Of a DNA stretch of 64,000 bases, positions 51,633 to 59,791 are shown piece after piece. Each line of letters opens with the position of its first letter. Position 1 is the first letter of the stretch. A program made the position numbers and the translations under genes. Location of the stretch: positions 1 to 64,000 of the forward strand of contig NZ_REFW01000005.1 of the NCBI RefSeq assembly GCF_003688855.1, in the 5' to 3' direction. The DNA comes from Tessaracoccus antarcticus (GTDB taxonomy: Bacteria; Actinomycetota; Actinomycetes; Propionibacteriales; Propionibacteriaceae). Under the pieces are notes generated by a model that worked only from the letters and a program-made list of their open reading frames with translations, did no database searches and had not been told where the DNA came from.

Positions 51633-53267
51633 TCAAGACGGTCGTGACCGCCACCACACGGCGGTGTTGGGACGAAGGATTCGAGTGTCTCCCGGTGCGG
51701 CAGAGTCGCTGGTGATCAGGATCTGATCACCAGCGGGAAGTAGGTGGTTTCGCGTGCCCATGTTGACGATGCACTGGACGCCCGATCCACGGCGCAACGC
51801 GAGAACGTCCGGGCCCCGGTCCAACCACTCGACCACCGGATCGTCGTGGGCGAAGTACTGGCGGCGCAGGAGTAGCGCCCGCCGGTAGAGCGCGAGCGTT
51901 GAATGCGGTTGGTGCTGCTGTACGTCAACTGCTTGGTCCGCCCAGCGCGACGGCTGCGGAAGCCACGGGGCAGCTGTTGGAGGCACAGTGCTGAATCCCA
52001 GACCCGGTGCGTTGGCCCGCCACGGCAACGGCACTCGACAGCCGTCCCGACCCGGGTTCGTGCCGCCGGAGCGGGCCACCATCGGGTCCTGAAGAACGCC
52101 CTGGGGCAGGTCCTCAACCTCGTCCAGGCCCAGCTCCTCCCCCTGATAGATGTAAAAGGAACCGGGGAGTGACATCAACAACAGCGCCATGGCACGCGCC
52201 CGCTCCCGTCCCAGCTGCACATCTGTCTCGATGCCCCACGCCTTGTCCGCGAACGAGAAGCCGGTGTCCCGGCGTCCGTAACGTGTCGCCGCTCGCGTGA
52301 CGTCATGGTTTCCCAGCACCCATGCCGGAGGTGCAGCCAGCCGCTCATGGGTCCGCAGGGTGTCCTCGATCGCTGCGCGCAATCTCGTCAGCTGCCATGG
52401 GCTGGCCATGACGTCGAACCCGAAGACGGTGTGGAGCTCATCCGGCCCGACGTAGCGGGCCAACCGGTCGCGATCCTCAAGCCACACCTCCCCCACGAGC
52501 AACTTCGAATCCGTGTAGGAGTCCGCAACCTTCCTCCAGCTGCGGTAGATCTCGTGCACCTCATCGCGATCTTCAAACGGATGACCACGGGCAGTCACGT
52601 CATCCCCCACCTCTGGAAGGGTCGGGTCCTTCATCAGCAGAGCAGCCGAGTCGATCCGAACTCCAGACACACCCCGATCGAACCAGAATCGGAGAATCTC
52701 CTCGTACTCGGCGCGAACCTCAGGATGATTCCAGTTGAGGTCCGGCTGTCCGGGTGAAAAGAGGTGGAGATACCACTGGTCGCTGCCCCCTGGGGCCCTC
52801 GACCACGTCCCCCCGCCGAACGGCGAGACCCAACCCGTGGGGGGAGAGGCGCCCCCGGGCCCCACCCCGTCCCGGAACCAGAACCGGGCGCGCTCGGGAG
52901 AACCCTTTGCCGATGCCACAGCGGCCGTGAACCATCGATGATCTGAGGCAACGTGATTCGCTACGACGTCGATGATGCTCCGCATCCCCATGTCGAGGGC
53001 CTCCAGGATCAGTTCCTCGGCCTCCTGCAGCGTCCCGAGGACTGGATCAATGTCGCGGTGGTCCGTGACGTCGTAGCCGCCGTCGGCCTGTGGTGAGACG
53101 TACCACGGCGTGAACCACAGTGCATCCACTCCCAGGTCGCGGAGGTAGGGCAGATGCGCCCGGACGCCGGCCAGATCGCCCACACCATCGCCATTGCCGT
53201 CGGCGAAGCTCTTGGGATAGATCTGGTAGATCACTGCCTGGTGCCACCAGGGCCCATCGGAACTCAT
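51633..53267 (-). CDS. GH13 alpha-glucosidase / oligo-1,6-glucosidase-like
   Basis: 544-residue cytoplasmic glycoside hydrolase. It begins WWHQAVIYQIYPKSFADGNG, typical of GH13 exo-acting glucosidases. Asp206 in GVRIDSAAL is the nucleophile, Glu260 in LLVGEVWLED the acid/base and Asp322 in LGNHDVTR the transition-state stabiliser. It probably cleaves alpha-glucosides brought in by the neighbouring transporter; linkage preference cannot be told. GAGGAG precedes the ATG. It lies 87 bases downstream of the DUF2264 gene. Confidence 0.93.
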   Translation of the reverse strand: MSSDGPWWHQAVIYQIYPKSFADGNGDGVGDLAGVRAHLPYLRDLGVDALWFTPWYVSPQADGGYDVTDHRDIDPVLGTLQEAEELILEALDMGMRSIIDVVANHVASDHRWFTAAVASAKGSPERARFWFRDGVGPGGASPPTGWVSPFGGGTWSRAPGGSDQWYLHLFSPGQPDLNWNHPEVRAEYEEILRFWFDRGVSGVRIDSAALLMKDPTLPEVGDDVTARGHPFEDRDEVHEIYRSWRKVADSYTDSKLLVGEVWLEDRDRLARYVGPDELHTVFGFDVMASPWQLTRLRAAIEDTLRTHERLAAPPAWVLGNHDVTRAATRYGRRDTGFSFADKAWGIETDVQLGRERARAMALLLMSLPGSFYIYQGEELGLDEVEDLPQGVLQDPMVARSGGTNPGRDGCRVPLPWRANAPGLGFSTVPPTAAPWLPQPSRWADQAVDVQQHQPHSTLALYRRALLLRRQYFAHDDPVVEWLDRGPDVLALRRGSGVQCIVNMGTRNHLLPAGDQILITSDSAAPGDTRILRPNTAVWWRSRPS

Positions 53268-53354
53268 GGCTCAACTCCTCGGTCTTTCGCCACGTCAACC
53301 TGCGCGTTTCAGCCCTCGATTCCACGCTGGAAATCATGGTGCCACGTGGTGCGG

Positions 53355-55352
53355 TCACAGGGTTTCCGTCTTCATCAGGCCGGACAGCTCAACGGTGCTC
53401 TCCACGCCCTCGCCCCACCGGATCCAGAGCTGCTCGGCATTGGCAGTCAATGCGATGCGGGGCACCGACAGGGTGCTCCGCGCATCAACTCTCGTGGGGG
53501 TTTGACGATCCAGGCACAACATCGCGGCGAACCACTGGTGCGGCGTCACGGGGGCCGTCAGCCAGGGGGTGAGGGTCGTGCCGCCCAACGGTGAGACGTC
53601 GTGCTCACGACGCACACCCGCCGTATCGAAACCGGCCGCGCCGAACACGAGCGAGCGGAGGCCGCCCAACAAAGCCCCCGCCCGCACGTCGGCGCCGTTG
53701 GACCACTGGTACGTGGGTTCGTCCCCGGAGACGGCCCAGCCGCCCAGTCGTAGCGTCATCCCCGTGATGGGCGAAAGGTTCTCGGGAAGCTCCTCGATCC
53801 GGACGAGCCTGATCTCCCAGGGGCCTCGCAGCACGGAGACCGTGCGCAGCGCAGCAGCATCGACGGCCTCACCGGAGGCCCCCGGGCCGTAGTCGAGGTA
53901 CTCCGACGCCTCTGTCAGCCAATGGGCTCGAGCCACGGACGAGCCGACCGCCACCTCGGCGCCGACGTGGCTGAGCCCGATGGTGCCCGTCGTGAAGCCG
54001 GTGCGATGCGTCGAGCGTCCCGATGGGTCGAGCAGCACGACCGATTGCTCGACTGGATCGGTGCGAGCGGCAGCTGTCATCCTGGGCGACGTCACCGTGG
54101 AATAGCCGAACTCTGCGTAGTTGGGCGCATCGCCGGCCTGCAGACCTGCCCGACCGTAGTCGGTGCCGTGGTTGATCACCCTGACGATGCCGTCGGCCTT
54201 GGTCCCGCTGACCAACCAACCGGGCGCGCGTATGGTGAACAATTGATCCGAGAGCTCCAACGGCAGTGGCTCCTCCCGACTCGTCCATACGGGATCGGTG
54301 GGAGGGAGGGAGAGCCCGAGCATCCCCTTCACCGCCCAGTACGGCGAGGACGGACCGGAATAGTGCTGGGCCATCGCTGGCCACGACCCATGCCACCCCA
54401 CGCTGAGCAGCGCTGACGCGGCGCCTTCCTGCCCGAGGTGGGGCGCGAAGTGCGCCATGACACCCGAAGCGGCCCGACGAAGCACTCCGGAACTCAGCGA
54501 GGGGACGCGACTGATGGCGCCCACCCAGAACGGGGCTGCCGCGGCGAACCGGTAGATCAGGCTACGACCCTGGAACAACGGAGACCCGTCACCACCGATG
54601 AGCCGGACAGCGTCGAGGAGGTAGCGGTCCAACCGGTCCCGATCACGCTCCAGCCTGTCCGCAGCGAGGTCCTCCGCGGCACTCATGCGTGCCCACAGGG
54701 CCGGATACAGGTGCAGTGCCCACCCGCCGTAATGGTCAAAGGCGCGCAGTGGCCCGTCTGCGATCCATCCGTCCGGCCGCTGGAAGGAATCGTGGAATGC
54801 CAGGTCCGTCTCGATTTCCTCCCTGGACCACGGACCGTCCACCGAGCGCAGGAAGGTCTGGACGATGACGCGAAACCAGCGCCAGTTGTTGTGGGGATAG
54901 GCGTCATCGCCGACGACGACAGCGAGGTACGAGACCACCTGCTGCTGGACACGATCGTCGAGTCGATCCCAGATCCACGGCCGCGTCATGTCGAGAATGA
55001 GCGCCACCGATGCAGCTTCCACCTTCGCCTGGCCTGACTCGTCGGGGCGGACCCACCGCCCGGAATTGTCCGGGTCCGTTCCGTGTGCGAGGCCCTCGGA
55101 GTACCACTGCGCCAGGCCGAGTGGGTCCTGCCCCCCTTCCCCCGCGAGCCGAAAGCCGGCGAGAAGGAAGGTTCTGGCGAACCCCTCCAGGCCGTCCACG
55201 TCGCGGCCGAAAGCCCCGTGGGGCCCCGGGGGGACTATCTGCGCATGATCGTCCGAAGCACACGCACGCACGGCCAGCAGCATTCTGTCGGCCAGGCCCG
55301 CCCACCGACGACGACTCCATCCGGTGAACGGAGCGAGTTGGTCTTCCACCAT
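53355..55352 (-). CDS. DUF2264 domain protein
   Basis: 665 residues. The N-terminal (alpha/alpha) barrel-like DUF2264 domain (about 1-370) is marked by WSRRRWAGLADRMLLAVRAC, NNWRWFRVIVQTFLRSVDG, RPDGWIADGPLRAFDHYGGW and ALHLYPALWARM. The C-terminal half is beta-rich. Families with this domain are linked to polysaccharide utilisation, and some related folds are glycoside hydrolases; activity here is unproven. No signal peptide. GAGAGGAG precedes the ATG at 55352. It is divergent from the importer. Confidence 0.85.
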   Translation of the reverse strand: MVEDQLAPFTGWSRRRWAGLADRMLLAVRACASDDHAQIVPPGPHGAFGRDVDGLEGFARTFLLAGFRLAGEGGQDPLGLAQWYSEGLAHGTDPDNSGRWVRPDESGQAKVEAASVALILDMTRPWIWDRLDDRVQQQVVSYLAVVVGDDAYPHNNWRWFRVIVQTFLRSVDGPWSREEIETDLAFHDSFQRPDGWIADGPLRAFDHYGGWALHLYPALWARMSAAEDLAADRLERDRDRLDRYLLDAVRLIGGDGSPLFQGRSLIYRFAAAAPFWVGAISRVPSLSSGVLRRAASGVMAHFAPHLGQEGAASALLSVGWHGSWPAMAQHYSGPSSPYWAVKGMLGLSLPPTDPVWTSREEPLPLELSDQLFTIRAPGWLVSGTKADGIVRVINHGTDYGRAGLQAGDAPNYAEFGYSTVTSPRMTAAARTDPVEQSVVLLDPSGRSTHRTGFTTGTIGLSHVGAEVAVGSSVARAHWLTEASEYLDYGPGASGEAVDAAALRTVSVLRGPWEIRLVRIEELPENLSPITGMTLRLGGWAVSGDEPTYQWSNGADVRAGALLGGLRSLVFGAAGFDTAGVRREHDVSPLGGTTLTPWLTAPVTPHQWFAAMLCLDRQTPTRVDARSTLSVPRIALTANAEQLWIRWGEGVESTVELSGLMKTETL

Positions 55353-55406
55353 GCGTCGACTCCTCTCTGCACACAGCTAACACCCTTGCGGGACGCGCGT
55401 GACTGC

Positions 55407-55420
55407 CTTGACGGATCAAG
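55407..55420. promoter_or_regulatory. Inverted repeat in the divergent importer/catabolic intergenic region
   Basis: CTTGACGGATCAAG, 5-base arms with a 4-base centre, near the middle of the gap between DUF2264 and the first permease gene. It could be an operator for both directions, but no dedicated regulator gene is adjacent. Confidence 0.25.
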
Positions 55421-55534
55421 CGCCCAGTTCAGTGTGCCCAGACGTATTCCGTTGACCCCGGGGGCGGTTACAGTCTCGATCATTGGGAGCCCCTCCCCCT
55501 CGGATTGGTCGGGATGGTTGTGGAAAGGACGCTG

Positions 55535-56509
55535 GTGTCCAAGTCAGCCGCACTACCGGAGGCGTCGTCCGGCGAGACCGTCGCCGGCATCAGACCGCGC
55601 AAAAAATTGACCCATCGGTTCGGGCGCGACAAGACTTTGCTGTTGATGTGCGTGCCGGGTCTGGCTGTCCTGATCACCTTTCACTACGCCGCCCTGGCCG
55701 GAAACGTGATCGCGTGGAAGGACTACAAGCCCTACCTGAGTATCGCCACCAGTGATTGGGTGGGGTGGGACAACTTCAAGGTGATCACGGAAGGCGATCC
55801 CGCGTTCCTCGGGGCCGTACGCAACACTCTCGTCCTCACGCTCATTCAGAGTGTCCTGGTGTTTCCGGCACCCATCATTCTGGCGCTGCTGCTGAACAGC
55901 GTCATGTCGCTCCGGATCAAGCGCGCGGTGCAGAGCGTGCTGTATCTGCCGCACTTCCTGAGCTGGGTGGTCGTCGTCGCTGTGTTCCAGTCGATCCTGG
56001 GCGGCGGTGGCCTCATCAACTCCTTCCTGCGCCAGCATGGGGCGACGACCCTCGACATCATTGGCAATCCCGACCTGTTCATCGCACTACTGACAAGCCA
56101 GGTCATGTGGAAGGACACCGGCTGGGCCACGATCCTGTTCCTGGCGGCGCTCTCCGGCATCGATTCCTCGTTGTACGAGGCGACTGCTGTCGACGGCGCG
56201 TCAAGATGGCGACAGATCTGGCACGTGACGCTGCCAGGCCTGCGCGGCGTCATCATCCTGCTGTTGATTCTGCGCCTGGGAGATTCACTGTCTGTGGGCT
56301 TCGAACAGATCATCCTGCAACAGCGCGCGGTGGGTATCGATGCCAGCGAGGTCATCGACACCTACGTCTTCAACCATGGGGTCGTCGGCAATTCCTGGGG
56401 CGAGGCCACCGCGGTGGGTCTCGTCAAGGGCGTGATCGGCACGCTACTGGTGCTGGGCGCCAACAAACTGGCCCACGTGTTCGGGGAACAGGGAGTGTAC
56501 AAAGCATGA
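55535..56509 (+). CDS. Sugar ABC transporter permease (LplB type)
   Basis: About 324 residues, six hydrophobic helices. The EAA loop for ATPase contact is in YEATAVDGASRWRQIWHVTL, and SVLYLPHFLSWVVV and NTLVLTLIQSVLVFP are typical of LplB-like polysaccharide importers. GTG at 55535 has AAAGGA 6 bases upstream, so I prefer it to earlier in-frame TTG/ATG codons. The stop overlaps the next gene's ATG. Confidence 0.9.
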   Translation: MSKSAALPEASSGETVAGIRPRKKLTHRFGRDKTLLLMCVPGLAVLITFHYAALAGNVIAWKDYKPYLSIATSDWVGWDNFKVITEGDPAFLGAVRNTLVLTLIQSVLVFPAPIILALLLNSVMSLRIKRAVQSVLYLPHFLSWVVVVAVFQSILGGGGLINSFLRQHGATTLDIIGNPDLFIALLTSQVMWKDTGWATILFLAALSGIDSSLYEATAVDGASRWRQIWHVTLPGLRGVIILLLILRLGDSLSVGFEQIILQQRAVGIDASEVIDTYVFNHGVVGNSWGEATAVGLVKGVIGTLLVLGANKLAHVFGEQGVYKA

Positions 56510-57474
56510 GCAACGTCACACCGGTGCGACCGGACGTCAACGCCCCCACGACTTCGACGACACGATCCCTGCGCGGACGTCGTCGAGGAACGCTCGAGAA
56601 CGGACAGCAGGCCCCCAACGGGGGTGAAAGGCTGCTCATCGGCGTGGTCCTGGCGGTCTGCACAGCGGCCGTGATGATCCCCTTCCTCGGCATCATCTCC
56701 ACGTCACTGTCCACCTCTGAGCACCTCAACCAGGCTGGCGGCTTCACGCTGTGGCCTGACGGCTTCCACATCGGCGCCTATGTCTCGATCCTGACCGGCG
56801 GTGTGGTGACTCGCGCACTGCTCGTCAGCATCGGCGTCACCACGGTCGGCACGCTGCTGAGCCTCGCCGTGAGCTCCATGATGGCGTTCGGCCTTTCCCG
56901 CCCTGGAAGCCTTCTCCACAAACCCATCCTTCTGGTGCTGCTGTTCAGCCTGCTCTTCAGCCCCGGACTCATTCCGCTCTATCTGACGGTCAAGCAGGTT
57001 GGCCTCCTCAACTCGTACTGGTCACTGATCCTGCCGGGCCTCATCAGCGCATTCAACGTCATCGTGCTGCGCGCTTTCTTCATGAACATTCCCAACGAGT
57101 TGTTCGAGTCGGCGCGCCTGGACGGAGCCTCGGACTGGCACATCTTCACCCGACTGGTGCTGCCGCTGTCGAAAGCAGTGCTCGCAGTCATTGGCCTGTT
57201 CTACGCGGTCGGCTACTGGAACTCGTTCTTCAACGCCCTCCTCTATCTCTCCGACCAGAGCAAGTGGCCGCTCACGCTCGTCATGCGCACCTACGTCCTT
57301 GACAACGCCCAACTGTCGCAGGGTGATCTCGGTGCTGCCGTCGACGCGCTTCCGCCGCAACCCGCGCTCCAGATGGCCATGCTGATCATCGCCATCTTCC
57401 CCATCCTGTGCGTATACCCCTTCCTGCAGAAGCACTTCACCACGGGCATGCTGACCGGTGCGGTGAAGGGTTGA
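56506..57474 (+). CDS. Sugar ABC transporter permease (YtcP/AraQ type)
   Basis: 322 residues with six helices; the EAA motif is in FESARLDGASDWHIFTRLVL. NSYWSLILPGLISAFNVIVL and the C-terminal FPILCVYPFLQKHFTTGMLT are typical of the second permease of LplB/YtcP pairs. The N-terminal 35 residues are an extra polar segment rich in Arg. ATGA overlap with the first permease. Confidence 0.92.
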   Translation: MSNVTPVRPDVNAPTTSTTRSLRGRRRGTLENGQQAPNGGERLLIGVVLAVCTAAVMIPFLGIISTSLSTSEHLNQAGGFTLWPDGFHIGAYVSILTGGVVTRALLVSIGVTTVGTLLSLAVSSMMAFGLSRPGSLLHKPILLVLLFSLLFSPGLIPLYLTVKQVGLLNSYWSLILPGLISAFNVIVLRAFFMNIPNELFESARLDGASDWHIFTRLVLPLSKAVLAVIGLFYAVGYWNSFFNALLYLSDQSKWPLTLVMRTYVLDNAQLSQGDLGAAVDALPPQPALQMAMLIIAIFPILCVYPFLQKHFTTGMLTGAVKG

Positions 57475-57520
57475 TCCGACGCGCGTTCCCTCACCACACC
57501 ACACCACACAAGGAGAAATC

Positions 57521-59152
57521 ATGACGCCCCTGTCTCGTCGCCAGTTCGTCCATGCTTCGCTGGCCATCGCTGCCCTGAGCGGTGGTGGCCTGCTGTCCGG
57601 ATGCGGGGGCGGCTCGTCCAGCGACAACCCCACCGACAAGGGCGGCGCCAACGGTGGTGACGCCGTTCCGGCTCCCACCTACCGTCCGCTGGAGAACGGA
57701 CCGAAGCCTGACATTGCCGGCGACGTCAACATTCCGGACACCTTCTTCAACTACCCGAGCGACCCATTTCAGTCCGTCACCGAGATGGCAGGCGACGGCA
57801 AGCCCGTGAGCATTTTGACCCAGACCTTTTCACCCGTCACGGCGCAGCCGCCCAAGAACACGGCATGGCAGAACCTGAACGACAAGATCGGCTCGGAACT
57901 CACGATCCAACAGATCCCGGCCGGTGAATACTCCACCAAATTCAGCACCACCCTGGCGGGTCAGCAATTGCCCGACATGTTCTTCATCGCCGAGGTCTCC
58001 GACATGCCTGCCATGGTGCAGGCCACCTGTCTGGACCTGTCAGATCACCTCTCAGGGGATGCAATCCTGAAGTACCCGAACCTGGCAGCCATCCCGACTG
58101 ATGCATGGGAGGCAGGACGTTTCGGCGGTCGTCTCTACGGCTTGCCGAGCCCCCGCGGCGCAATGTCGTCCGGCATCTTGTACAAGCGCGACGACATGCT
58201 CAAGGCGAAGGGCATCGATGGCACGTGGGGTAGCTTCCAGGAATTCTTCGACCTCGCCAAGGAAATCAACGACCCACGCGGAGGCGTGTGGGCCTCGACG
58301 AGCGTCCCGGGCCAGTACATCAAGAACATGCTGGGCATGCCCAACTTCTGGAATTACGACGGCAAGACCATGCAGAGTTGGTGGATGGTGCCCGAGATGG
58401 AACAGGCGCTCGAGGCGCAGCGGTCATGGGTGGAGGCCGGACTGATGAACCCGGACGCCTTCAGCAGCCCCAACACCAAATTGTGGTTCTCGACGGGCAA
58501 GGGGTACTTCAACCCTGACGCGTTCACCGCGTGGGCGCAGTACTGGGTGGGGGCCACCAGCGGTTTCGACTTCGGCGGCTGCGAGATTCCGGCCTTCGAG
58601 GGCGGCGGCGACGGCCACATGTGGGTCAGCTTCCCCTCGTTCGGGCGCTCGGCCATCAACAAGAACGCCGGTGACCGGGTCGAGACGCTGCTCAAGGTGG
58701 CCAACTATTTGGCCGCACCGTTCGGCACGCAGGAGTTCCTGGACGTCAAGTACGGGAAGGAGGGCGTGGACTACACCCTCAACGGCAGCGACCCCGAGCC
58801 CACCCCGGCCGGGGGCGCGAACAGTCAGATCGGGGTGAAGTACATCGTCGATGCCAAGGTGCCGAACTATCTTCCCGGCCACAAGGAGTCTGCGCAGAAA
58901 CTCGACACTCTCATCCGTGCGTTGATGCCGAACGCCCTGTACAACGACGCCGTCTACCTGTACTCGAAGGAGCAGGAGAAGAACTTCGCCGAGGCGTTGA
59001 CCGAGTTCGGCGCGCTCGAGGGTGACATTGTTCAGGGTCGCAAGCAGGTATCAGACTGGAAGCCCGCCGCCGACAAGTGGTGGAAGGACCATGGGCAGAA
59101 AATGGCCGATGAGCTTGCGCAGGCCTACGTCGACGCGGGACGCAAGAAGTAG
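57521..59152 (+). CDS. Extracellular solute-binding lipoprotein (LplA-like)
   Basis: 543 residues. The signal has a Tat-like SRRQF motif followed by a lipobox LLSGC (Cys about 28), then a GGGSSSD linker. The body is a type 1 extracellular solute-binding domain of the LplA cluster (LAGQQLPDMFFIAEVSDMP, FGGRLYGLPSPRG, AKGIDGTWGSFQEFFDLAKE). It delivers oligosaccharide to the two permeases. AAGGAG precedes the ATG. No ATPase gene follows. Confidence 0.92.
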   Translation: MTPLSRRQFVHASLAIAALSGGGLLSGCGGGSSSDNPTDKGGANGGDAVPAPTYRPLENGPKPDIAGDVNIPDTFFNYPSDPFQSVTEMAGDGKPVSILTQTFSPVTAQPPKNTAWQNLNDKIGSELTIQQIPAGEYSTKFSTTLAGQQLPDMFFIAEVSDMPAMVQATCLDLSDHLSGDAILKYPNLAAIPTDAWEAGRFGGRLYGLPSPRGAMSSGILYKRDDMLKAKGIDGTWGSFQEFFDLAKEINDPRGGVWASTSVPGQYIKNMLGMPNFWNYDGKTMQSWWMVPEMEQALEAQRSWVEAGLMNPDAFSSPNTKLWFSTGKGYFNPDAFTAWAQYWVGATSGFDFGGCEIPAFEGGGDGHMWVSFPSFGRSAINKNAGDRVETLLKVANYLAAPFGTQEFLDVKYGKEGVDYTLNGSDPEPTPAGGANSQIGVKYIVDAKVPNYLPGHKESAQKLDTLIRALMPNALYNDAVYLYSKEQEKNFAEALTEFGALEGDIVQGRKQVSDWKPAADKWWKDHGQKMADELAQAYVDAGRKK

Positions 59153-59232
59153 TTCCACCTCTCAGCCCGGGGGTCGTGATCAGCAGGGGCCGTGTGGCAC
59201 CCGTGACCGGCTCCGGTCGTCACCAACCTGGG

Positions 59233-59267
59233 GCAGGCCTCCTCGACCCAGCGTCGAGGGGGCCTGC
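59233..59267 (+). terminator. Terminator after the importer operon
   Basis: A 15-base inverted repeat with one mismatch (GCAGGCCTCCTCGAC and its partner) around a 5-base loop, followed by TATTCTCC, 80 bases after the binding-protein stop. Confidence 0.7.
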
Positions 59268-59366
59268 TATTCTCCTGCCAGCGCAGTTGGACCAAGGGGG
59301 AACGGCCAGCGCTGTTTTTTGCGACCACTGCCGGCGACCCCGGCTCACAGCCGGAGATGATCCCCC

Positions 59367-59744
59367 ATGACCGACCCCCTGCGCGTCCTCGTCGCCGAGG
59401 ACGACCCCGACATTCGCGACGTGGTGGCTTTCAAGCTCGGTCGGGCGGGTTTTGACGTGACGGCGGTGGAGGACGGCACCCGCGCCGCCCACGAACTCTT
59501 CGGCGGCAGCTACGCCGTGGCGATTCTGGACGTGATGATGCCCGGCCTCTCCGGGCTGGACGTGCTGGCCTCGTACCGGGCATCGGTACCGGAGGGACGC
59601 ACCCGGATCCTGCTGCTGACGGCCCGCGCCCGCGACGTCGACGTCGACTCCGGTTTTGCCGCAGGCGCGGACGACTACGTCATCAAACCGTTCCTGCCCC
59701 GCGAACTCGTGAGCCGCGTCACAGCGCTGGCGGGGAGGGCCTGA
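59367..59744 (+). CDS. Stand-alone response-regulator receiver
   Basis: 125 residues, only a CheY-like receiver domain: acidic pair in VLVAEDDPDIRDVV, phosphoacceptor Asp55 in AILDVMMPG, Thr in LLLTARA and Lys in VIKPFLPREL. No DNA-binding output domain. It is separated by 47 bases from the histidine kinase gene, probably its partner. Confidence 0.92.
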   Translation: MTDPLRVLVAEDDPDIRDVVAFKLGRAGFDVTAVEDGTRAAHELFGGSYAVAILDVMMPGLSGLDVLASYRASVPEGRTRILLLTARARDVDVDSGFAAGADDYVIKPFLPRELVSRVTALAGRA

Positions 59745-59791
59745 CCCATGGGAGTGGTCGTGTCGCACTCCCCCACCGCTGGAGGACAGCG

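Noticed and set aside
55440-55480. TTGACC and TACAGT upstream of the first permease as a promoter
   Set aside because: The two boxes are only 11 bases apart, and no alternative -10 at 17-18 bases is convincing.
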